Source: Notolepis coatsorum (Eukaryota; Chordata; Actinopteri; Aulopiformes; Paralepididae). Taken from it: a stretch of 64,000 nucleotides of DNA. The position numbers were made by a program, and so were the translations under genes. The number at the start of each line of letters is the position of its first letter. Within the stretch, counting starts at the first letter, position 1. Below the pieces are notes generated by a model. That model did not search any database. It saw nothing but the letters and a program-made list of their open reading frames with translations, and was not told the origin of the DNA. Where the stretch lies: positions 113,261,474-113,325,473 of the forward strand of contig OZ020594.1 in NCBI GenBank assembly GCA_963971535.1, given 5' to 3'. This document shows, piece by piece, positions 57,401 through 64,000 of this stretch.

Positions 57401-59287
57401 CACTGACTCCGATTGGTGCATGACAGTCACCGATCTTCTTCCATCATTTAGTCTCCTGGTTCCTTCTCTGGAGCCAGGGGTGCTCCGTCCGAATGTATCT
57501 AGCCGTAAGCTGCTGACTTCTCTCGCCAGGAAGTCGGCTAGATCGAGGAGGTTCGGTTCGGGGCCATTAGGGTCTCGGTGGTCTCTCTGCCGCCTAAAGC
57601 GCTCCTGTCGGGCGGGCGGTAGCTTCTCCAAGATCCTCTCTACATTTGAGTTGGCGTATAGTTCATGCCTACCCTTTTCCCTCTGCGCTCCCAGCATCCC
57701 TACCAGGGACTGCACTCTGATGGACAGGTCGTCCAGTGCTCGATTGTCTGTTGCTGGGGGTAGGCGGTCGATGTGCCTGATCTCCTGGATCACGTAATCC
57801 CATATACGTCCATATCTCTGGTCCAACGCTACCAGCGCTGCGGTGTATGGGGTCGTGGAAGTGGCGTAGGCGAGCGCTATGTTGTGCGCGCGGGGTACCT
57901 TTAAATGCTTCAGTAGTATCGCGTATTTATGGCGTTCATCAATGACATCCACCAACATTGTCTCCAGACACATGCGGAGCTCCGTATACTGGGCCCGGTT
58001 CTCCTGGGTGAAGTCTGGTACCATAGGTGTGCCAATGTATGACGCGGATTGTTGATACATCGGCGAGCGTTGGGGGAGAGGCCTCCTAGGCGAGTCTCCT
58101 CCTGCTCCTTGGCGTGGGCTGGTACTGGCTGTGTACCATGGCCCGCTGGTCCAGGTGCTGTTCCTCGGTGCGGGTCGTGCGTCGTGCTCACCCGTGAATA
58201 GCGTCGGGGGTCTGTAGCGCAGCTCCGCGGGGGTATAGCCTGGGCTGTACTGGACCTCCTGGTCCGGTAGAGTACTGTGCTGTCGTCGGGCGTGGTTCTC
58301 CTCCTCTTCCTCTTCGTCTTCCGTTAGGTCATCCAGGGCTTGTAGTCTCTGATTTAGCCTCTCCGCAGTGTATGCTGCTCCTTCCCGGTGGCTGGGTCTC
58401 GCTTGGACCGGTTGGGGAAGGGGGTCTGCGGGGGGTATAGACCTCGTCTGTTGGTCAAGTTCAGGGTCGCTTACTCGGCTAGGGGATGCCGCCCTGGAGT
58501 GATGTCTAGACGAGTTCCTGGAGCCTCTGGTGGAGGGAGGGGGTGTTGTCCTTCTGATCAGCTGTTCTATTAGTTGCGCTTGTGCTCTGTCGCGCTCGGC
58601 TTCGCGCTTGGTGAGATCCGATTCTCTCTGGGCACCGGTGGCGGCGCGCTGGGCGTCGGCCCGGTCTCTTGCCATATTCTCTTCCATCTGAATGCGTCTT
58701 ATTTCCAGGCGTATGTGCTCTTCTTCGCTCCGTTGCTGTATCTGCAATCGATCGCGTTCACCCTGGAGTCTATCGCGTTCAGTAGAGGCTTTCAGGCTGA
58801 CGAGGAATGCCTGCTGTAGTGTCCTCTCTGCCTCGCTGGGAGAAGACGGTTGTATAGGGGAGCCGTCCCTTGGGGTACTCCGTGCGGAGTCTTGGAGCTC
58901 TATCTCCACGGTGCTCTCCTCATCTTCTTCCGTGCCGAGTTCTCTCTCGGTAGTGTTGTCTTCCTCCCGGGACTCGTCGGGGACTACTTCTTCGGTATTG
59001 GCGGGGTGTAAAGTCATGTCTGGTTCCCCCTGGTCCCCACCGTGAGCTGGGTCAGTTACGTTAGAACCCATAGGGGCCTCTATGGTCGGGGTAGCCTGGT
59101 CGTTAGGGTTAGACATAATTTTACTTTCTAGTTTTACCGCGTTTACTGTTGGTAGAAGACTAGGTTGTTGACTGACAGCGTAAGCCTCTAGGTACTGAGG
59201 GAGCTGTCGTTTGCGCCGCGGGCGTTGTTGGTTAGGAGGATCGTTTCGTGGAGTGTTCATCATAGGCCATTTTAATATTAATAACAC
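54488..59287 (-). CDS. gag-pol: BEL/Pao Gag-Pol (1599 aa): Gag, zinc knuckles, protease, RT, RNase H
   Basis: The frame starts 41 codons inside the region after the PBS and stops at TGA 54488. Order by residue: basic N-terminus, a long coiled coil of R/E/Q repeats (about 165-260), a BEL Gag domain of DUF1759 type (FTQENRAQYTELRMCLE, about 440-600), Cys-His knuckles CPYCEKEH and CFRCARSHMAAEC (about 650-700), an aspartic protease with AVLDDGSEKTLL (about 757), RT with SGDIKGMFLQVRL (about 1105) and FYVDNCLQS (about 1180), and RNase H with VFSDASEVAYGS (about 1370). Last, a DSTTVLAWIKS stretch. The RT box is YVDN not YVDD. It supplies reverse transcription of the element; single large frame suggests recent insertion. 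Confidence 0.93.
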   Translation of the reverse strand: MLLILKWPMMNTPRNDPPNQQRPRRKRQLPQYLEAYAVSQQPSLLPTVNAVKLESKIMSNPNDQATPTIEAPMGSNVTDPAHGGDQGEPDMTLHPANTEEVVPDESREEDNTTERELGTEEDEESTVEIELQDSARSTPRDGSPIQPSSPSEAERTLQQAFLVSLKASTERDRLQGERDRLQIQQRSEEEHIRLEIRRIQMEENMARDRADAQRAATGAQRESDLTKREAERDRAQAQLIEQLIRRTTPPPSTRGSRNSSRHHSRAASPSRVSDPELDQQTRSIPPADPLPQPVQARPSHREGAAYTAERLNQRLQALDDLTEDEEEEEENHARRQHSTLPDQEVQYSPGYTPAELRYRPPTLFTGEHDARPAPRNSTWTSGPWYTASTSPRQGAGGDSPRRPLPQRSPMYQQSASYIGTPMVPDFTQENRAQYTELRMCLETMLVDVIDERHKYAILLKHLKVPRAHNIALAYATSTTPYTAALVALDQRYGRIWDYVIQEIRHIDRLPPATDNRALDDLSIRVQSLVGMLGAQREKGRHELYANSNVERILEKLPPARQERFRRQRDHRDPNGPEPNLLDLADFLAREVSSLRLDTFGRSTPGSREGTRRLNDGRRSVTVMHQSESVPSSRSHSTPSRKEKWKIVCPYCEKEHWLSQCDSFPKMNAEEASQWIKSNRRCFRCARSHMAAECRLKKKCSRCDGAHLDILHDSNRRRPPPAPSSSKASVMYIDPASSSGARVLLKVVRVTLSYQNKVMDTYAVLDDGSEKTLLLASAAAQLGLRGSENQMTIRTIRRDLKTIKGENVSFSIAASGQPERRYRITDAFTSQEIGLSRYTYPVAKLMEKYVHLRKLPIPLIDGATPTLLIGSDHADLIVPIDRVHTGPRGCPAAVETRLGWTLQGPLAKSLNRTTATSCLHSRVTEGDTALLQHVERLWTLEQMPFKNEKKDIRSKDDIYVINLLETGTKRVPVSGVLRYATPLLRREGMPTFHAKKDATEWYLLNTERRLAKDPAQESVYRAEIEKLITAGHVTKIDIKEADQTTESWYVPHHKVHHNGKDRIVFNCSYQIGSQNLNKELLPGPTLGPSLLGVLLRFRQDKVAISGDIKGMFLQVRLVEEDKPLLRFLWRERPGDEHPAIYQWEVLAFGTTCSPCCATFALQRHVAEDPAADEEVRHSVKNSFYVDNCLQSVSTQEEAEALLHKLRASLIKGGFDLRQWASSDPHVLRSLSSEDKAASSETWMATIPGEAQEMTLGLVWRFKTDSLHYRHKPLTTEQGRSTAIPTTRRSVYRTLARQYDPLGCILPYTTRAKMIVRALWDKDQGWDDPIPAHLASTWREWEMELHSLPGVNIRRSYFPPTVRPETCKMDLHVFSDASEVAYGSVAYLRAQEEGGEIYTAFILARSRIAPRKQQSIPRLELCAALAGAHLATLIQRELTIPVHRTILWSDSTTVLAWIKSDSCKYKVFVGVRVTEIQELTGEANWRYVDTKHNPADVITRGMSLDDLTRHNIYSDGPAFLKLPEGDWPTPTPREASDEEAENKKPMFCGLSTVVSADPNIDDCITIESAQQRTFLRHHPEIQSPADMSAADYEEAELLLLQ

Positions 59288-59312
59288 TATATTAATATTA
59301 CACTGATTACCC

Positions 59313-59329
59313 TCCGGCTCGAAGGACCA
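59313..59329 (-). promoter_or_regulatory. Primer binding site, tRNA-Tyr type
   Basis: In element orientation, two bases after the 5' LTR, TGGTCCTTCGAGCCGGA is the complement of the 3' end (including CCA) of vertebrate tRNA-Tyr as remembered, so this tRNA probably primes minus-strand DNA. Confidence 0.8.
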
Positions 59330-59331
59330 AT

Positions 59332-60739
59332 TGTAACTGAGGGGTACAATTCCCTGACTGTATTGTTAGATATGATACTTACTACCACTACCTCTTGTAC
59401 TTTAGACTCTGGCCACCCAGTACTAGGTATAAATAATTATGATAAACACTCCCACCTGATGAAACGGATCCAACACAAATGTACCAAGTCGAAAGTCTGC
59501 GTTTAATAATAATACATAGCAAAAGGTATGTACAACGATCACTTAATTACATTTATGATTTGAAATAGTATGCACTTTTATGGCAAATGAGTATTCGTAG
59601 GTAGATCAATATCGAATGTCCAATCTCTGATTGCGCAGGAAGCAAATATACAACCTGGAATATTTAGGGAACAATAGCAATGATACTTGAATGATTATAT
59701 AGCTGGATACACTAGGGGAAGGTTCCGACTGCTTGTAGGACAGCTGGAGGGGGGGGGGTAGAGTCTGGCTGTATCCCGTCTGGCCGAGGGTATCCTGGGA
59801 GAGCCCACAGTCGTGCGACCCGGTGCCCAGCGATCCTCGATCCACAGATGAAAGCAGTTGGACTCTCTGTGGCCGGCGTCCTCCGGTCCACGATGGAGAG
59901 ACGTGAGGCGACCTCGTCGTGTAGAGCGTCTTCTCACCTGTCGTCCTCTCCGGGGGGGGTATTTCCAACACACCGCAGTGTTGGCCTTTATCCATAGAAT
60001 AATCAAAGTACTCAAAGCATAATCCAAGCCGGGGAAGGCTAGCCGTCGTCGGTAGAATAATCCAATATACAGGTCCACTCGCTCTTTGGCCTGGAGCTCC
60101 TCGGGTGCAGCTTCACGTGGGGTCAACCACCCTGGATAAGCGTCCAGCTGATGCCCGAAACGATGGGGGTGCTGATTACTATAGAACTCTTACCGCACGA
60201 GGCACTACATATGAATAGACTATTATTAGCTTAATAGAATACGTCCAACTCGACGATATAGTGCCAAATATGACTATTCAAATATTAATATACACGATGT
60301 CTCAATGCCGATACTGGGCCGAATTGGCCTTACTGCCCACACGTGGTTCGCGGGGAGGCTTTTGCGTCTGTCACTCTGTTGGAGGGTAAGGAACTGGACT
60401 AAAAGAAAGCTCTACTTTAATAGCGCAGTATATATACGCACTATGAACAAATAGTACCATTAGTGGTGCGGTAGACATATTCCTACGCGGAACTAGGACT
60501 TGTCCATACATGTTTGAGCGGTACGATTGAACTTGGTCTGAGGGGTATGGCGACCTGGCACCAAGGTCTCGTCCAATGGTAGAATGGAGACTATTATGGG
60601 ATGTTCAGTAGACTAGAAGGGATATTCAATGCATATTGTACAAGGAATATACAAGGGATATCAGGGGATATACAAATACAATTAAATATATATATATAAA
60701 TAAATATATATATTCGGTTTAATCTGATCCTTCAGAACA
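59332..60739 (-). mobile_element. BEL/Pao 5' LTR (1408 bp)
   Basis: Partner of the LTR at 51673-53048. The insertion interrupts the Penelope-like frame, and CTAT flanks both ends (51669-51672, 60741-60744), a 4-bp repeat, or 5 bp with one mismatch, as usual for BEL/Pao. Confidence 0.93.
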
Positions 60740-60740
60740 G

Positions 60741-61835
60741 CTATCTTCAAACCAAGGGTACGGCCATGGGGAGTACTATGGCCCCCAACTATGCTAATCT
60801 GTACATGGGTCAGTTTGAGAATCAATATATATTGGACCCTGTTGTTAAAAAAAATGTCCCAGTCATATTGATATATCAGCGCTACATTGATGACATTTTC
60901 ATTATTTGGACAGGGAGTGAAGAGTCACTGGAGGCATTTCATAAATATCTCAACGCAGCTAACTCCAATTTGAACTTCACTCTGGAGGCCAGCTCTAGCA
61001 GCATCAGCTTCTTAGATGTTTTGGTTATCAAGGAGGGGAATACTATACATACTGATTTATTTCGCAAACCTACTGACAGAAACACCTTACTACGGGGTGA
61101 CAGTTTCCATCCCACCCACCTCATTAAGAGCCTCCCGGTCAGCCAGTTTCACCGAGCCAGGAGAATCTGCAGCCTTGATAGTCTATATCAGAGACAGTCC
61201 ACAGACCTGAGCAGGAGATTCCAGGAGAGAGGATATCCTACAGAATGGATAGATAAAGCTGCTAAACGCTTTGATGTGGCCACACAGGACGAATGCCTAC
61301 AACCTAGAATTAGACCCACTAAGGACCAGTCCCCACTGTGCTGCACTACATACTCTCCTGTAGGTTTTGAATTAAAAAAGATCCTACACAAACATTGGCA
61401 CATCATCAACTCTGATCCCAAACTCCAAGCTGTTTTCAAGGAACCTCCTGCCGTAGTTTACAAACGCCACCCCAACCTGAGAAACCAACTAGTGAGATCC
61501 TATAGCCCACCCACGGCTCACAGACCCACGTTCCTAGATAACACCCCGGATGGGAACTATAAGTGTAACTGTGCACAGTGTGGCTATACTCTTAAGAGTA
61601 AGACCTACACACATCCACGTAATGGTAAAACCCTCAGAGTCCGTGGCTTCATCACCTGTAGCTCCACTCATGTCATCTACCTAATCAAATGCCCTTGTGG
61701 CCTGAGCTATGTAGGTAAAACCAACCGGCAACTCAAAATACGCATCAGCGAACACCGCAGCAACATCAGATGTGGTGATGAACATAACCCGGTTGCAGTA
61801 CACTTTAGACAGGCAGGACACAATATCAGCACATT
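60741..61835 (+). pseudogene. Penelope-like element, RT C-terminus and GIY-YIG endonuclease
   Basis: Resumes the frame cut at 51672. The 367-aa open frame from the internal Met 60766 has MGSTMAPNYANLYMGQFE, the RT motif C YIDDIFIIWTG (about 41-51), SISFLDVLVIKEG and FRKPTDRNTLL, a Cys linker NYKCNCAQCGY (about 268-278), and the GIY-YIG nuclease VIYLIKCPCGLSYVGKTNRQ with ISEHRSNI (about 307-335). Penelope-like elements use this combined RT and nuclease to insert. The frame ends in foreign sequence (PRLDGNASR) because an element is inserted at 61836. Combined with the stop and frameshift in the first part it is not functional. Confidence 0.92.
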
Positions 61836-62558
61836 AAGGCCCCGTTTAGACGGAAACGCTAGCAGGTGAATCCGCAAAAATATTTTTGCGGATGTGCCTT
61901 TCGTTTATACGGAAACGGCGTTTTTACGGGGTGAAACCGCAAAAAAGTGAGACTACCTTCCAGGGTGGAATTCCTAGAAACGCAAAAGCTTTGCGCTCTC
62001 GTCTAAACTGTTAAACCGTATAAATCTGTTAAAACGATGACGAAAGGGTTGTCACGGCTCTGGTCGCGCGTACTGCTTACGTCACAGGTAGCAGGTATGC
62101 GCCAGTAGCCGAGACGTAAACAAAGCAAGTATGTCTGACTATATCAACGGAGATCACCTGAAGGCTACATTGGCAGTACTTTTAACCCTTTCACTGCCAC
62201 ACGACAGAAGGTTAACCCTTTACTATCACACAACCGGCTGTCGTGTGGCAGTGAAAGGGTTAAATACACAAGAATCTGTCCCGTGGCGTGAGTGGACCCA
62301 CTGTCTGTGAGTGACTCTGCTTTGACCCAATCACATTCCCCATCCACAGTCTGCGAATCAGAGGCAGAGTAGGGCGGGTCTTCACAGCACGTCATGTGAC
62401 ATATGCGCCAATCGTGTGACAGCGGGGGTCCGTCGTTACAGCGTCGTCTGCACGGAGAATTCCACCCCAAAACGCTTGTCTAAACGTAAAATTAAAAGTG
62501 AAACCGCAAGATGACTTTGGCGGTTTCTGTTCACAAAACGCTCGTCTAAACGGGGCCT
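61836..62558. mobile_element. TIR DNA element (~723 bp) inserted in the Penelope-like element
   Basis: AGGCCCCGTTTAGACG at the left and CGTCTAAACGGGGCCT at the right are inverted. Short GTCTAAAC and AAACGC motifs recur inside. Target duplication is unclear (TTA on the left, GAG on the right). Non-coding; contains the hairpin 62184-62265. Confidence 0.82.
62184..62265. repeat. Hairpin of TTAACCCTTTCACTGCCACA type
   Basis: TTAACCCTTTCACTGCCACA with CGACAG on the left faces CTGTCGTGTGGCAGTGAAAG with GGTTAA on the right; between them lies a direct half copy (GGTTAACCCTTTACTATCAC). Homologous to the minisatellite unit at 9902-10529. Confidence 0.85.
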
Positions 62559-62663
62559 GAGATACACTGGCATTGAAAAGGTAGAGAGACCAGCGAGAGG
62601 AGGAGACCATGGCAAACTACTTTTGCAGAGAGAGACCTACCATATTCACACCCTGCAGACTAT
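62559..62663 (+). pseudogene. Penelope-like element, last fragment
   Basis: Sequence ATACACTGGCATTGAAAAGG codes YTGIEKVERP in the PLE frame, continuing HGKLLLQRETYHIHTLQTM before the LINE sequence at 62664. This is the C-terminal tail after the nuclease. Confidence 0.75.
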
Positions 62664-64000
62664 GTTGCATTTATTTTTATCAATGGGGACTTCAACCATG
62701 TCAGACTGAACAAGACCCTGACAAACTTCACCCAGTATGTCACCTGCAAAACCAGGGGAGACAAAACTCTGGACCTCCTGTATGCTAACGTGAAGGAGGC
62801 TTTCAGTGCGACTTCCCTGCCCCCCCTCGGCCAGTCAGACCACAACCTTGTGAGGCTTGTATCCACATACACGCCTCTCATTAAGAGACAGCCTCCGACC
62901 ACCATGTCTGTCCCACAGTGGTCTGACGACGTCGAGGAGGAGCTACAGGAGTGTTTCAGGTCGACAGACTGGGATATGTTTGAGAGGGCCCATGGTGATG
63001 ACATTGATGGACTATCCCACTGCATCACAGACTACATCAGGTTCTGTGAGGAGAGCATCGTACCCACAAAGAAGGTACGCTGCTTTTCAAACAATAAACC
63101 CTGGATTAGCAAGGACATTAAACACCTGCTAATAGTGATGCACCGATGTGAAAATTGTGGCCGATACCGATAACCGATATTAATATTGCTGTTCTGGCCG
63201 ATACCGATATTTACCGATGTCGATATCTCTGTATAGAAAACACTTTTTTATGATAATCAAATAAAGAGCTATTTTCCAAAACGCATACTTTTTTTAACTT
63301 TTTAACTTATTTTCAGAAATTACTGATATTTTGAAACTATTTAAGGCCAAAACATGTAAAAAGAAGAAAAAAAAGATAAAAAAAAAAAAAAAATGTAATT
63401 TTTTTTTTTTTTTTTTTAATATCGGCCCTATCTTGATATCGGACCGATACCGATGTGTAAAAAAACGGCCATATCGGCCGATATTATATCGGCGGCCGAT
63501 ATATCGTGCATCACTACCTGCTAAACAGGAAAAAGAGGGCCTTCATGGCAGGGGACACTGAGCAGCCCAGGGCTGTCCAAAGGGAGCTCAAAAAAGAGCT
63601 AAGGGCAGCCAAGGTCAGCTACAAGGACAGGCTGGAGGGCAGACTACAGGCCAACAACACCAGGGAGGTGTGGGCGGGGGTCAGGAAGATCACTGGTTTC
63701 AAACAGCAGGGCACAGCTGTGGAGGGCCCGCCAGAGCGTGCAAACGAGTTCAACTCGTTTTTCAACCGCTTTGACCAGAGTGGCCTCCCCACACCCCTCC
63801 CCCCACCCATCGACACCAGCACCAGATCACACCTACAAAGCAGCCCCCTCACCCCCCACCCACCCACACCCATCAGCAACGGCACCCCACCCCCAACACC
63901 AGCAGACTGCCCACCACCCCCAACCCTGACGATCACAACCAGTCAGGTCAGTAGGCAGCTCTCCAGAATTAATGTAAACAAGGCCAGAGGACCGGACAAC
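62664..64000 (+). mobile_element. L2/CR1-clade LINE ORF2, endonuclease to RT start, runs off window end
   Basis: Forward frame (62667 onward) codes FINGDFNHVRLNKTLTNFTQ, then LDLLYANVKEAFSATSLPPL and GQSDHNLVRLVSTY: GDFN and SDHN are the APE-type endonuclease motifs. Linker SVPQWSDDVEEELQECFRST and NNKPWISKDIKHLL follow. After the hAT MITE (63133-63516) it resumes with NRKKRAFMAGDTEQPRAVQR and a Pro-rich spacer (63780-63930), ending at KARGPDN at the window edge, just as the RT starts. No stop seen. A relative of the L2 copy at 1-1829 but not the same family. Confidence 0.9.
63133..63516. mobile_element. hAT-type MITE, 384 bp, 8-bp TSD
   Basis: TAGTGATGCACCGATG and TATCGTGCATCACTA ends are inverted, flanked by CCTGCTAA on both sides (63125-63132, 63517-63524). 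GGCCGATACCGATA-type repeats occupy both arms, with poly-A and poly-T in the middle (63378-63418). Confidence 0.93.

Noticed and set aside
55252..59045. Many forward ORFs across the BEL/Pao coding region
   Set aside because: Antisense to a long frame with recognised domains.

Overview
The window is a repeat-saturated piece of vertebrate, almost certainly teleost, genome. The evidence is many L2/CR1-clade LINE copies, hAT, Harbinger and TA-flanked DNA elements, a Penelope-like element with a GIY-YIG domain, a BEL/Pao LTR retrotransposon, spliced host exons with GT/AG borders, and very dense mini- and microsatellites. There are no bacterial genes, operons, ribosome binding sites or CRISPR arrays. 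The species cannot be named from what is visible.

Layout. 1-1829: reverse-strand L2-type LINE reading frame running off the left edge. 1831-9662: last three coding exons (reverse strand) of a PHLDB/LL5-type gene, together a C-terminal PH domain, whose introns and 3' flank are filled with tandem arrays (30, ~22, 57 and 52 bp) and a TA-flanked DNA element. 9.9-10.7 kb: two more minisatellites. 10.8-13.7 kb: reverse L2 copy with a 426-aa reverse transcriptase ORF. 14.3-33.8 kb: mosaic of hAT elements, a composite SINE-like insertion with an 18-bp duplication, LINE tails, 35-, 44- and 47-bp minisatellites and L2 fragments. 35.5-40.4 kb: broken reverse-strand PIF/Harbinger transposase gene whose second exon carries a 61-copy, 55-bp array made from its own coding sequence. 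40.4-47.4 kb: hAT element, seven-finger C2H2 exon, TTAA-flanked element, hAT and LINE debris. 47.7-51.1 kb: three forward LINE fragments in a row. 51.1-62.7 kb: a forward Penelope-like element split by a full-length reverse BEL/Pao element (51673-60739), then by a TIR element. 62.66 kb to the end: forward L2-type LINE with its endonuclease domain, itself split by a 384-bp hAT MITE.

How it fits together. The host content that can be supported is the PHLDB-type exon set and the C2H2 zinc-finger exon, both on the reverse strand. Most of the rest is nested mobile DNA, and the insertion order can often be read from target-site duplications (8 bp for five hAT elements, TTA for a Harbinger-type element, TA for two elements, about 4-5 bp for BEL/Pao, 9 bp for an L2 copy, 18 bp for the SINE-like unit). 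A short interspersed family with an (ATTC)n-type tail recurs about nine times and is itself a frequent target.

The most unusual object is the Harbinger transposase exon turned into a 55-bp array without net length change over 60 repeat steps. No prokaryote-like defence or operon system was seen. Family names rest on reading protein motifs by eye; no database search was possible.
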